A DNA stretch of 64,000 nucleotides, taken from positions 1-64,000 of the forward strand of contig NZ_JAYWXI010000002.1 in assembly GCF_036016955.1 (NCBI RefSeq), in the 5' to 3' direction. Shown here piece after piece: positions 1 to 8,221 of the stretch (within the stretch, counting starts at the first letter, position 1; every line of letters starts with the position of its first letter). The translations under genes were made by a program, and so were the position numbers. Below the pieces are notes generated by a model, which saw only the letters and a program-made list of their open reading frames with translations, was not told where the DNA came from and made no database searches. Source of the DNA: JAYWXI01 sp036016955. GTDB lineage: Bacteria; Bacteroidota; Bacteroidia; Flavobacteriales; Weeksellaceae.

Positions 1-398
1 CCGGTAGGAAGGCTGAAAGGCACGCCTGCATTCAGCTTGACCCAAGTGCCGGGATCCGAAGAAGTTTCTTGGCTGTAGTAATAATACCCCACATCGGTAA
101 TCCCCGTAATCTTGCCACCTCCCATACCGCCAGTGGGGTTCACGTCCCTCACAAACACCAGCATCGAGTGCTGGTCGGGCGTCAAGGTCATGTGGGACAC
201 GGCCTCCAAAGTCAACCGGGGAATGAGAAGCCCCTTCGCCCGCCCTTGGGGAAGGCTCTCATTGGGGGCCACCTCCAAAGTGGCTTTGGGCGTGGTGGTG
301 TTAATCCCCACCCGTCCATTGTACTGATCGCTCTGCCCGAAGGCCTGCACGCCGAGGCCCAAAAAAGCCCAAACGGCGTAGGATGTCGTTTTTTTCAT
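1..398 (-). CDS. Secreted surface-type protein, N-terminal part (runs off the window)
   Basis: The minus strand reads from an ATG at 398 to the window edge without a stop. The start MKKTTSYAVWAFLGLGVQAF followed by GQ is a typical signal peptide. The mature part begins with GRVGINTTTPKATLEV, then an LLIPRLT segment and a GKITGITDVGYYYY segment. In flavobacteria this opening is common in secreted cell-surface or tail-fibre-like proteins that start with a VGI-T-PxxxLxV motif. The C-terminus is outside the window, so no sorting signal can be checked. No specific function can be given. The call of a secreted protein is firm, the family is inferred. Confidence 0.75.
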   Translation of the reverse strand, partial: MKKTTSYAVWAFLGLGVQAFGQSDQYNGRVGINTTTPKATLEVAPNESLPQGRAKGLLIPRLTLEAVSHMTLTPDQHSMLVFVRDVNPTGGMGGGKITGITDVGYYYYSQETSSDPGTWVKLNAGVPFSLPT

Positions 399-417
399 CA
401 AAAATCGGTTTTAATGG

Positions 418-452
418 TTAGTTGTTAATGTTTTAATGCTTAGTTGTTAATG
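418..452. repeat. Two direct copies of a 13-bp sequence
   Basis: TTAGTTGTTAATG occurs at 418-430 and again at 440-452, with further TTAATG half copies around them. The pair lies just upstream of the surface protein gene that starts at 398. It may be a short intergenic repeat or part of its promoter region; nothing shows a function. Confidence 0.6.
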
Positions 453-602
453 GTTAAGGGGTAAAAGCATCGGGTGGGGAAGGCGTTAGGTGTTGGATTG
501 GTTATGAAGGCCGCCATCCCATGCCCGTACTCCCGATGCAAAAAACAATGGACGCCTGCGCCGTGCTTCCGCACTTTTTTAATGCTTTTCCTTTTCTCCA
601 TT

Positions 603-870
603 TTCCGACGAAGCCGCCGCTTTGCTTTTTTGACTATCGTCGGAAGCGCCTTGGTCTCGAAACCAAGGAACCAAGCGTTCAAGCCCCTGAAAACCCGGCT
701 AAACGCGCCCGTTTTTGAGGGGTCGGAAAAGACCGCTTTAGCTTGTGGCGCGGCCTTTGTCTCGGACGGGAGACCAAAGAGCGCCTTGGTCATAATCGGC
801 CGCGGGGTTTTATTGCGGGGTTGAAATCGTTTTGAGAGAAAGCCGGAAAGCCATGGGGGGATTTTCCGGC
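603..870. other. Cluster of stem-loops in the gene-poor stretch
   Basis: The 399-1561 interval has no convincing conventional gene. Within it there are perfect inverted repeats: TTCCGACGA at 603-611 with TCGTCGGAA at 637-645, CCTTGGT at 649-655 with ACCAAGG at 662-668, GGTC at 721-724 with GACC at 731-734, and GCCGGAAA at 842-849 with TTTCCGGC at 863-870. Such density could reflect a structured RNA or an intergenic repeat family. No known RNA class is recognised. Confidence 0.4.
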
Positions 871-998
871 GGCTAAAAGCCCCGATACACTTAAACTTTA
901 ACTTATGAAAACAAAAACGGGATTTTAGCCTGGGGTTTAGCGTGATGAATAAACTTTCCGAAAAAGAAAAAAGAATAACGACCGCAGGCACGGAAAAC

Positions 999-1041
999 AA
1001 AAAAGCGTCGTTTCGGGAAATAAGACTCCCTGAAACGACGC
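999..1041 (-). terminator. Strong intrinsic terminator-like stem-loop, minus strand
   Basis: GCGTCGTTTC at 1005-1014 pairs perfectly with GAAACGACGC at 1032-1041, and inner GG/CC pairs extend the stem. On the minus strand the stem is followed by six T residues (1004-999). It would end a minus-strand transcript from the promoter at 1307-1277, giving an RNA of roughly 270 nt that contains the CA repeat. Confidence 0.6.
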
Positions 1042-1121
1042 CCAAAACCAAAACCGTAAAAAAAGAGAGCGGGGTTGGTTTTTCCGAAAATTTTTTATAA
1101 GCTACGCGTGCCCGCGCGGTT

Positions 1122-1268
<147 letters not shown>

Positions 1269-1276
1269 AACGGAGC

Positions 1277-1307
1277 CAAATGTAGAAAATTGCAAGGACT
1301 TGCACAA
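1277..1307 (-). promoter_or_regulatory. Bacteroidota-type promoter reading toward the CA repeat
   Basis: On the minus strand TTG at 1307-1305 is followed after 20 bases by TACATTTG at 1284-1277. This fits the flavobacterial consensus TTG-N17-23-TAnnTTTG in both parts. The predicted start of transcription is near 1271. Confidence 0.6.
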
Positions 1308-1475
1308 TAGCTTTTACCTGATTTATTGCATTTTGTCGCTCCAAAACACCAAAAACCTAAAAAATAAAGGAGCCCATTGCGTAAAAAAGTCTTCCCGCAA
1401 GCGAAAAGCCCTATAAACCAATCAAAGAAAAAAACACCCCCTCCCTCCTTACTGCCATTTTGTCTTAAAAATCAC

Positions 1476-1483
1476 TATCTTTG
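1476..1483 (+). promoter_or_regulatory. Promoter -7 element for the miaB operon
   Basis: TATCTTTG fits TAnnTTTG. It is 78 bases upstream of the miaB start. A TTG lies upstream at 1460-1462, but only 13 bases away, closer than the usual 17-23. Confidence 0.6.
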
Positions 1484-1561
1484 TACGCTATTTTAATCCT
1501 AACACCGTAAACCCTCCCCAAAACGGAAAGGAAAATCATTAACCTAAAAAAGAAGAGCATC

Positions 1562-2995
1562 GTGCAAGAAAAATATATCGACGAAACCAAACAAGGCGAA
1601 GCCTATGCCTCCGCCGAAAAACCCGAAAACACCAAAAAATTGTTTTTGGAAAGCTACGGCTGCCAAATGAATTTTTCAGATTCGGAAATCGTAGCCTCCA
1701 TCCTAAACGACGAAGGCTACAACACCACCCTAAACGTGGAAGAAGCCGACCTGATCCTGCTAAACACCTGCTCCATCCGAGAAAAAGCCGAACAAACCGT
1801 CCGAAACCGACTCTCGTCCTTCAATCACCTGAAGAAAAACAAACCGTCGCTAACCGTCGGCGTCTTAGGCTGCATGGCCGAACGCCTAAAAACTAAATTC
1901 TTAGAGGAAGAACACCTCGTGGACCTGGTGGTAGGCCCTGACGCCTATCGCGACCTGCCCAACCTCCTGAAAGAAATTGAAGACGGCAAAGACGCCATCA
2001 ACGTCATCCTCTCCAAAGAGGAAACCTATGCCGACATCTCCCCCGTGCGATTAGGCGGCAACGGCGTTACCGCCTTCGTTACCATTACAAGAGGTTGCGA
2101 TAATATGTGCACCTTCTGCGTGGTCCCCTTCACCCGAGGAAGAGAACGAAGCCGAGACCCTCATTCCATCCTCGAAGAATGCAAAGAACTATGGAATAAC
2201 GGCTACAAAGAAGTTACCCTCCTCGGTCAAAACGTAGACTCCTACCTTTGGTACGGCGGCGGCCCCAAAAAAGATTTCGACAAAGCCTCCGACCTTCAAA
2301 AAGCCACCGCTCTGCGCTTCGCCCAACTTTTGGAAATGGTAGCCAAAGAACTGCCCGGCCTCCGCATACGCTTCGCCACCTCCAACCCCCAAGACATGAG
2401 TTTGGACGTCTTCCGAATGATGACCAAATACCCCAATATTTGTAAATACGTCCACCTCCCCGTCCAAAGTGGAAGCAACAACATGCTGAAAGCCATGAAC
2501 CGCCAACACACCCGGGAAGAATATCTGGAACTGGTAAAGCAAGCCAAAGCCATCGTTCCCGAAATCGCATTCTCCCAAGACCTTATCGCCGGCTTCTGCG
2601 GCGAAACCGAGGAAGACCACCAAGATACCCTCTCGCTAATGCGCGAAGTGGAGTACGACTACGGCTATATGTTCGCCTACTCGGAAAGACCCGGAACCCC
2701 CGCCCATAAAAAAATGGAAGACAACGTCCCCCCCGAAGTCAAAAAAAGACGCCTCCAGGAAATCATCGAGTTGCAAAACGAACTCTCCCTGAAACGAATG
2801 AAAACCTACGTCGGGAAAAACCACGAAGTCCTCATCGAAGGAACCTCCAAAAAGAACGAAAACCAATGGAAAGCAAGAAACACCCAAAATGCCGTAGTCG
2901 TCTTCGATAAAATGGAAGGTCAAAACATCGGCGATCTGGTTACCGTTCACGTGTACGACTGCACCCAAGGAACCCTGTTAGGAAAAACCGTATAA
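1562..2995 (+). CDS. miaB: tRNA-2-methylthio-N6-dimethylallyladenosine synthase MiaB
   Basis: Radical SAM methylthiotransferase that adds the methylthio group to i6A37 of tRNAs reading UNN codons. The 477-residue protein has the N-terminal UPF0004 domain with its three cluster cysteines (Cys34 in YGCQMN, Cys70 in NTCSIREKA, Cys104 in GCMAERL), the radical SAM CxxxCxxC at Cys179, Cys183 and Cys186, and a C-terminal TRAM domain. The frame starts with GTG and there is no good Shine-Dalgarno sequence. It heads a run of four co-directional genes, with 17 bases to the sigma-54 activator gene. The assignment as MiaB rather than MtaB or RimO rests on the NTCSIREKAEQ block and length. Confidence 0.97.
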   Translation: MQEKYIDETKQGEAYASAEKPENTKKLFLESYGCQMNFSDSEIVASILNDEGYNTTLNVEEADLILLNTCSIREKAEQTVRNRLSSFNHLKKNKPSLTVGVLGCMAERLKTKFLEEEHLVDLVVGPDAYRDLPNLLKEIEDGKDAINVILSKEETYADISPVRLGGNGVTAFVTITRGCDNMCTFCVVPFTRGRERSRDPHSILEECKELWNNGYKEVTLLGQNVDSYLWYGGGPKKDFDKASDLQKATALRFAQLLEMVAKELPGLRIRFATSNPQDMSLDVFRMMTKYPNICKYVHLPVQSGSNNMLKAMNRQHTREEYLELVKQAKAIVPEIAFSQDLIAGFCGETEEDHQDTLSLMREVEYDYGYMFAYSERPGTPAHKKMEDNVPPEVKKRRLQEIIELQNELSLKRMKTYVGKNHEVLIEGTSKKNENQWKARNTQNAVVVFDKMEGQNIGDLVTVHVYDCTQGTLLGKTV

Positions 2996-3012
2996 TCCCC
3001 CAAAACCACCTC

Positions 3013-4293
3013 ATGAATCTACTTCAGAACCTAAAAAACCGTTTCGGCATCATCGGTAACTTCCCCGCACTAAACCGCGCATTGGAAAAAGCCGTACAAG
3101 TAGCCCCCACCGATATCTCGGTTTTGGTCATCGGAGAATCCGGCGTCGGAAAAGAATTTATCCCCAAAATCATCCACGCCGAATCCAAACGAAAGCACCA
3201 ACCCTATATCGTCGTTAACTGCGGAGCCATCCCCGAAGGCACCATCGACTCCGAACTCTTCGGACACGAAAAAGGAGCGTTCACCGGAGCCACCTCCACC
3301 CGAAAAGGTTATTTTGAAGTGGCCGACGGCGGAACCATCTTCCTCGACGAAGTCGGCGAACTCCCCCTGCAAACCCAAGTAAGGCTTCTGCGCGTTCTGG
3401 AAAGCGGAGAGTTTATGAAAGTCGGCTCCTCCCAAATCCAAAAAACCAACGTGAGAATCGTAGCCGCCACCAACGTCAACATGATGAACGCCATCCAAGA
3501 CGGCCGCTTTCGGGAAGACCTCTACTACCGTCTAAACACCGTGCAAATCGATATGCCCCCCCTGCGCGAACGCAAAGGCGACATTCACCTCCTTTTCCGC
3601 AAATTCGCCATCGACTTTGCCGAAAAATACCGCATGCCAGAACTTCAGCTCACCGAAGACGCCGTACACTACTTGGAAAACTACACCTTCCCCGGAAACG
3701 TCCGCCAGCTTCGTAACCTGGTGGAACAAATGACCGTCGTGGAGCAAGAACGCGTCATCCATTCCGCCAAGCTGGCCGAATACATCCCCCAAGAAACTCA
3801 TCTCCCCGCCATAGTGCAGAAAAAAACAGCAGGAAACGTGACCAACTCCGAATTCCACTCCGAAAGGGAAATCATGTACAAAATCCTTTTCGATATGCGC
3901 AATGACCTCAACGACCTGAAATCCCTGACCTCCGAACTCATCAAAAACCGAGGCAACACCCATTTCAGCACACAAGAAAAGGAACTCATCAATCGGGTTT
4001 ACACCCCCGAATCGGCCATTCCCAACCCCAGTTCGCTTCTCTATTTTGAAAGCGACCGCCCCCCTGTTAATCCCACCATCATTGCTTCGCCCAGCGAGGA
4101 ATACCAAGACGTGGAAGACGTAGAAGCAGAAGAAACTTCCCCCTCTTCCCTCTCCCTCCAAAGCAACGAAAGAGACCTCATCGTAAAAGCCCTCGAAAAA
4201 CACAAAGGAAGAAGAAACCGAGCCGCCGACGAATTAGGAATCTCCCAACGAACCCTCTACCGAAAAATTAAACAATACAACCTGGAAGAATAA
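3013..4293 (+). CDS. Sigma-54-dependent transcriptional activator (AAA+ and Fis-type HTH)
   Basis: Enhancer-binding ATPase that opens promoters bound by RNA polymerase with RpoN. Visible are Walker A GESGVGKE at 41-48, the sigma-54-contacting GAFTGA loop at 88-93, Walker B GGTIFLDE near 107-114, and a C-terminal Fis-type helix-turn-helix (RRNRAADELGISQRTLYRKI). The AAA+ domain begins almost at the N-terminus, so there is no receiver, GAF or PAS domain. Activity must be set by another protein or by expression level. A variable linker of about 100 residues separates ATPase and DNA-binding domain. It lies between miaB and lptE, an order I associate with Chryseobacterium-type genomes. Targets are unknown. 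Confidence 0.95.
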   Translation: MNLLQNLKNRFGIIGNFPALNRALEKAVQVAPTDISVLVIGESGVGKEFIPKIIHAESKRKHQPYIVVNCGAIPEGTIDSELFGHEKGAFTGATSTRKGYFEVADGGTIFLDEVGELPLQTQVRLLRVLESGEFMKVGSSQIQKTNVRIVAATNVNMMNAIQDGRFREDLYYRLNTVQIDMPPLRERKGDIHLLFRKFAIDFAEKYRMPELQLTEDAVHYLENYTFPGNVRQLRNLVEQMTVVEQERVIHSAKLAEYIPQETHLPAIVQKKTAGNVTNSEFHSEREIMYKILFDMRNDLNDLKSLTSELIKNRGNTHFSTQEKELINRVYTPESAIPNPSSLLYFESDRPPVNPTIIASPSEEYQDVEDVEAEETSPSSLSLQSNERDLIVKALEKHKGRRNRAADELGISQRTLYRKIKQYNLEE

Positions 4294-4296
4294 CCC

Positions 4297-4845
4297 ATGA
4301 TGCCCCAAAATACGTTGCCCCACCGAAACGCCTTGCGCCTTCTTTTCGCCATCGGAATCCTTTGGATTCTGCAAGGGTGCTACTCCTTTACAGGATCGTC
4401 CCTAAGCCCTGAGGCCAAAACCATCCAAATTAAAGAGTTCATCAACAACTCGGCATTGGTAAACCCTACATTGGCACAGCAATTCACCATCGACATCAAC
4501 AACCGCTTCCTGCAAAGAACCCCGCTAAAAGGAACCACGGAAAGCCCCCACCTGCTCATCGAAGGCGAAATCACCGATTACAGCATCACCCCCACCACCA
4601 TCTCCTCCTCGGTATCCACCTCCTCGGGCGCCCAAATTCAGGCTGCCCAGAACAAACTGACCATCACCGTAAAAGTCCATTACGAAAACGCCATAGAGCC
4701 CGAAAAAGGCTTTGACCGAACGTACAGCGACGAAGCGGCCTTCAGCAGCGATTTGGACATCAATCAAATCGAGGCTTCCCAAGTGCGCATCGTAACCGAA
4801 CGAATCATCAACAAAATTTTTAACGACATTGTAGCCGACTGGTAA
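4297..4845 (+). CDS. lptE: LptE family LPS-assembly lipoprotein
   Basis: Outer-membrane lipoprotein that, with LptD, inserts lipopolysaccharide into the outer leaflet. The 182-residue precursor has a hydrophobic N-terminus ending in a lipobox, ILQGC with Cys28. The body has the LptE pattern: an AKTIQIKEFINNS strand, an LLIEGEITDYSI strand, then KLTITVKVHYEN and a C-terminal helix. Two ATG codons stand in tandem at 4297 and 4300, so the exact start is open. It starts 3 bases after the activator gene and shares its last base with the next gene, so it is co-transcribed. Confidence 0.88.
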   Translation: MMPQNTLPHRNALRLLFAIGILWILQGCYSFTGSSLSPEAKTIQIKEFINNSALVNPTLAQQFTIDINNRFLQRTPLKGTTESPHLLIEGEITDYSITPTTISSSVSTSSGAQIQAAQNKLTITVKVHYENAIEPEKGFDRTYSDEAAFSSDLDINQIEASQVRIVTERIINKIFNDIVADW

Positions 4846-6308
4846 TGACAGACAACCGAATCTTGGCGCTGATACAGCACCCCGAACAGATCCTGAAAGA
4901 AGATCTCAGCCTATTGGAAACCCAAATCAGGCAGTACCCTTACGCCCAAAGCCTAAGAGCCCTGCATCTATTGGCCGTCAAACGGTTTGGCTCTTCGGAA
5001 GAATACCAAAAGAAATTAACCGAAACCGCAGCCTATACCACGGATAAAAAAATACTCTACCTCTTTCTCAATAAAGAAAAGGAAAGCGCCCATACCGTAA
5101 CGGAAAGCCCAAGTATCGCCGAAAACGAAACCCAAGCCTCCGAAAACACCCCCATCGCAACCGAGAACATCCCTCTTAACGAAGTAAAGATTCCTTCCGA
5201 TACCGAAAAAACAGAAGAAAAAGAAGAAGTAAAGCCAAAGCTGGAAGACCGTCCTCTCGAATCCGTTGCCGAGGAAACTGCGCCCCCCCCCAAAAAGGAA
5301 GAAAAACCTGCCCCCGAAGCCCTTTCCGAAAAGGAAAGCCCCGCAGGATTGAACTTCCATCAATCCACCGACTTTTTACCCAAAGTAGTGCCCTCTACCA
5401 AATTCCCCCAAGAGAACTACGTCCCCAAACAAAATACCAGCAACCGGCACGAAGAAGAAATGAAGCGCCTGATTGCCGAAGTGGAAGCCAAAATAAAAGC
5501 CCGAAAAGAGAAAGAAAAGGAAAAAACCACCTCTAACGCCTCGGCCACTAACGAAGATAAGACCGACGAATCTTCGGAAATCAGCTTCGCACAAACCCAA
5601 GCGTTCGTGGTAACCCCAACCCCGGAAGAAGAAAAACCACGCCCAACCTCCTCCGAGGCCTCTAACGTGCAGTCTTCTCCCGATACGCCAACGCCATCCT
5701 CCTGGAAGCCCATGCGTATTGCTTCGGTCAAGCCCGACAGTAAGATTGAACTGCCCGTCGTTAAAGAACCTGTACCCGGCACCGCCATCGAAAAAACAGA
5801 AAAAAACACTCCAAAAGAAACAACGGCAGCCACCGAAAAAGACGACCGCCCCGTTTTCAACGTTTCTTTCTTTAGCGAGCAAGTGGTCAAAATAGAACCC
5901 GAGGAACCCCAAATCTCTTCGGAAAAGGCGCTTCCCGATGCTAAACCAAAGCCCAAAAGCAATATTCCTCACTTCATCAATACATGGCAAAAATGGCTAC
6001 GCCAAGAAAATGCCCCAAAAGAAGAGCCACCGGTTAGCGTTCGTAAAGAAACCATTATCGAAAAATTCATCGAAAACGAACCCAAAATCACCAAACGAAA
6101 AGAGGAAGAAAGCACTTTTGTCGTCAAAGAAAAAACCGACGACATTTCCCACCTCATGACCGAAACTTTGGCCAATCTCTACCTTTCGCAGAAACTTTAC
6201 ACCAAGGCCGTTAAAGCCTTTGAGGTGCTTCAAGAAAAACACCCCGACCGCGCCGCCGAATTTGGTGAGAGAATAGAAGAAATCAAAGCCTTAAGGCAAA
6301 ACAAATAA
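4845..6308 (+). CDS. Low-complexity protein with C-terminal TPR-like helices
   Basis: A 487-residue protein with no signal peptide. Residues 1-75 are helical, then comes a long stretch rich in Glu, Lys, Pro, Thr and Ser that is probably disordered. The C-terminal 45 residues (LANLYLSQKLYTKAVKAFEVL) look like a single tetratricopeptide repeat. Its start codon overlaps the lptE stop (TAATG), which indicates translational coupling. Proteins of this kind follow lptE in related flavobacteria; their role is unknown, possibly envelope assembly. The sequence is closed by a strong terminator. Confidence 0.8.
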   Translation: MTDNRILALIQHPEQILKEDLSLLETQIRQYPYAQSLRALHLLAVKRFGSSEEYQKKLTETAAYTTDKKILYLFLNKEKESAHTVTESPSIAENETQASENTPIATENIPLNEVKIPSDTEKTEEKEEVKPKLEDRPLESVAEETAPPPKKEEKPAPEALSEKESPAGLNFHQSTDFLPKVVPSTKFPQENYVPKQNTSNRHEEEMKRLIAEVEAKIKARKEKEKEKTTSNASATNEDKTDESSEISFAQTQAFVVTPTPEEEKPRPTSSEASNVQSSPDTPTPSSWKPMRIASVKPDSKIELPVVKEPVPGTAIEKTEKNTPKETTAATEKDDRPVFNVSFFSEQVVKIEPEEPQISSEKALPDAKPKPKSNIPHFINTWQKWLRQENAPKEEPPVSVRKETIIEKFIENEPKITKRKEEESTFVVKEKTDDISHLMTETLANLYLSQKLYTKAVKAFEVLQEKHPDRAAEFGERIEEIKALRQNK

Positions 6309-6310
6309 AA

Positions 6311-6338
6311 AAACAACCCCGAATCGGGGTTGTTTTTT
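6311..6338. terminator. Bidirectional intrinsic terminator
   Basis: AACAACCCCGA pairs with TCGGGGTTGTT, flanked by A and T runs on both sides. It can end the miaB-lptE-TPR transcript on the plus strand and the DUF4296 transcript on the minus strand. Confidence 0.9.
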
Positions 6339-6391
6339 GTATTCAAAAAGATACGCTCTCTTTCCTCTTTTCAGAAATTTTCCATGCGCTT

Positions 6392-6775
6392 TCAGCGTCC
6401 TTCAAAACCTTGCATTGCCGAAGGGTTTTCTTTCTTTTTCTTATCAATATACGCATCAGCATCAGGATCGCGATCCTTAATCAAATCTTGCGCCTCCTCC
6501 AAAATTCCCTCCAAAGTGTTAGGCATGGAAAGGTAATATTTGTAACTCTCGGAAAAACGCGTAGCCGTAACTTTATGCCGATCCAAAATATACCTTGTAT
6601 GCGCCTCCATATCCCCCTGCGGATTAAGATACCCCATCTGGTTATTGATCGCAAAGTCGGCAATCAGCTCCGCCATTTTCTTCGGAGGAATCAAGTCCTT
6701 CGGTTCCTCCACGGTGTTGGACTGGGTGCATCCCAACAGCCCCGCCATCACGAAAAGAAAAAACCACTTTTTCAT
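6392..6775 (-). CDS. DUF4296 family lipoprotein
   Basis: A 127-residue lipoprotein beginning MKKWFFLFVMAGLLGC, with lipobox Cys16. The mature part has the short helical DUF4296 pattern (LIPPKKMAELIADFAI, then a YKYYLSMPNTLEGILEEA helix). I start it at 6775, not at the longer upstream frame, because the ATG there overlaps the stop of the mannosyltransferase gene as ATGA and gives a clean signal peptide. Function unknown; the tight coupling to a polyprenol-phosphate mannosyltransferase hints at envelope glycan metabolism, but that is inference. Confidence 0.88.
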   Translation of the reverse strand: MKKWFFLFVMAGLLGCTQSNTVEEPKDLIPPKKMAELIADFAINNQMGYLNPQGDMEAHTRYILDRHKVTATRFSESYKYYLSMPNTLEGILEEAQDLIKDRDPDADAYIDKKKKENPSAMQGFEGR

Positions 6776-7488
6776 AATTTCCCGATTAAAGCCTTCCAAC
6801 GGAGATTTAATATCCCTAAAACCGCTTCGCCAATAATCCCGCCGTTCATTTTACTTTCTCCCTTAACCCGGTTAGTGAAAATAATAGGGACTTCCACGAT
6901 TTTTAATCCTTTTTTAAAGGCTCGGTACTTCATTTCCACCTGAAAACCATACCCTTTCAGTTTCACCCGATTAAGACCGATCTTCTCCAGCGTTTCCCTT
7001 TTAAAACAAACGAAACCTGCTGTCGTGTCATGAATAGGAATTCCCAAAACCGTACGCACGTACTTAGAAGCAAAATAAGACAACAACACCCGCCCCATAG
7101 GCCAATTCACCACGTTAACCCCCTGAGAATACCTGGAGCCTACCGCCATATCCGCCTGAAGACAAGCCGAATAAAGACGAGGCAAATCCTTAGGGTTATG
7201 GGAAAAATCGGCATCCATTTCAAAGATGTAATCAAACCCTTTTTCTATCGCCCAGCGGAAACCGTGAAGGTAAGCCTTCCCCAAACCGTCTTTGGTCTTA
7301 CGAACCGTGAGATGCAAAAAACCCTCATACGTCTCCTGAAGGGTTTCTACAATCCGAGCCGTACCATCCGGCGAAGAATCGTCCACCACCAAAACATGAA
7401 AATCCTGCTCAAGAGCAAAAACCGCCGCAATAATGGCCGCGATGTTTTCCTTTTCGTTGTAAGTGGGGATAATAACTAACTTTTTCAT
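6772..7488 (-). CDS. Polyprenol monophosphomannose synthase (GT2)
   Basis: Family 2 glycosyltransferase that moves mannose from GDP-mannose to a polyprenyl phosphate carrier at the inner membrane. The 238-residue protein has the N-terminal IIPTYNEKENI nucleotide-binding segment, VVDDSSPDGT, the metal-binding DADFSHNP, and the GSRYSQG block typical of dolichyl-phosphate mannosyltransferases. It has no C-terminal membrane domain, so it is the soluble single-domain form. I use ATG 7488; the longer frame would start on a TTG that lies at the edge of the -7 box. Confidence 0.93.
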   Translation of the reverse strand: MKKLVIIPTYNEKENIAAIIAAVFALEQDFHVLVVDDSSPDGTARIVETLQETYEGFLHLTVRKTKDGLGKAYLHGFRWAIEKGFDYIFEMDADFSHNPKDLPRLYSACLQADMAVGSRYSQGVNVVNWPMGRVLLSYFASKYVRTVLGIPIHDTTAGFVCFKRETLEKIGLNRVKLKGYGFQVEMKYRAFKKGLKIVEVPIIFTNRVKGESKMNGGIIGEAVLGILNLRWKALIGKL

Positions 7489-7497
7489 TTCTGATTG

Positions 7498-7505
7498 CAA
7501 AGATA
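7498..7505 (-). promoter_or_regulatory. -7 element for the mannosyltransferase gene
   Basis: TATCTTTG on the minus strand ends 9 bases before the ATG at 7488, so the untranslated leader is only a few bases. Confidence 0.6.
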
Positions 7506-7545
7506 ATCTATTTTGAATTGCCTCCTCTCCGATTTAAATAATTCT

Positions 7546-7553
7546 TACTTTTG
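7546..7553 (+). promoter_or_regulatory. -7 element for the DUF4271 gene
   Basis: TACTTTTG fits TAnnTTTG and stands 13 bases before the GTG at 7567. It excludes the upstream TTG at 7513 as the real start. Confidence 0.6.
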
Positions 7554-7566
7554 CAAAAAAAGAAAA

Positions 7567-8208
7567 GTGGTAAGACTTACGGAGAATAACGACTGGGTAG
7601 TTTGGGTTCTGCTGGGCGTTATTGTGGTTTTTATTGTGGTTTTGCAATACCTCCAACGGGAAGCCGGATTGCGGGAATTTTTCACACAAAACTTTATTGA
7701 TTCGGGAAATATTTTTCCGACCTATCTGCTGATTTCCGGCTGTTACATGCTGCTGTTAACCACCCTGCTTTCAAAGTACATCCCCATTCTCCCCCAATGG
7801 GTAGAGGCCTTTTCCGTAAGCGGTTACTCGCTAAATAAATTCGGATTTACCTTCCTTGCGGTTTTGGCATTTTATCTGGTGAAATTCTTTTTCTCCTTCG
7901 TATTCTATTCGTCCATCGGACAAGACACCAAATGGGGAAAATTTTATTTTGTAAGTTCTAAATTTTACCTGGCTCTGTCATTTATTTTGATGGCAGTGGT
8001 CTTTACCAGTTATTATTTGCCGGTCGACCAACTCTTTTTTTTAAGAGCCTTGATAATCTCGTCTTTAGCCGTCTTCGTCTTCAAGATTTTATTCTTTTAT
8101 TTCAACAAGAACCGGGTTCTTCCCAAAGAGTGGTATTATAAAATTTTGTATATTTGCACGCTCCAATTTGCACCATTGCTTGCATTGGGCAAACTACTGT
8201 TTTATTAA
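7567..8208 (+). CDS. DUF4271 family membrane protein
   Basis: A 213-residue integral membrane protein with about six hydrophobic segments. The first is WVVWVLLGVIVVFIVV; others are around LLISGCYMLLLTTLL, FLAVLAFYLVKFFFSF and ALIISSLAVFVFKILFF. Conserved-looking polar spots include NKNRVLPKEWYYKILYICTLQFAPL near the C-terminus, typical of DUF4271. I use the GTG at 7567 because the promoter lies downstream of the earlier TTG. It is followed 13 bases later by a HemD-family gene, a pairing I recall from other flavobacteria. Function unknown. Confidence 0.85.
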   Translation: MVRLTENNDWVVWVLLGVIVVFIVVLQYLQREAGLREFFTQNFIDSGNIFPTYLLISGCYMLLLTTLLSKYIPILPQWVEAFSVSGYSLNKFGFTFLAVLAFYLVKFFFSFVFYSSIGQDTKWGKFYFVSSKFYLALSFILMAVVFTSYYLPVDQLFFLRALIISSLAVFVFKILFFYFNKNRVLPKEWYYKILYICTLQFAPLLALGKLLFY

Positions 8209-8221
8209 AAAGTGATTGATG

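Noticed and set aside
2189..2623. Long frames opposite miaB, the sigma-54 activator, clpC and other genes
   Set aside because: They are mirror frames caused by C-rich third codon positions of strongly supported genes and have no family features.
4460..4500. Sigma-54 promoter (TGGCAC-N5-TTGC) inside lptE
   Set aside because: TGGCAC is present but the second half does not match, and it lies within the coding region.
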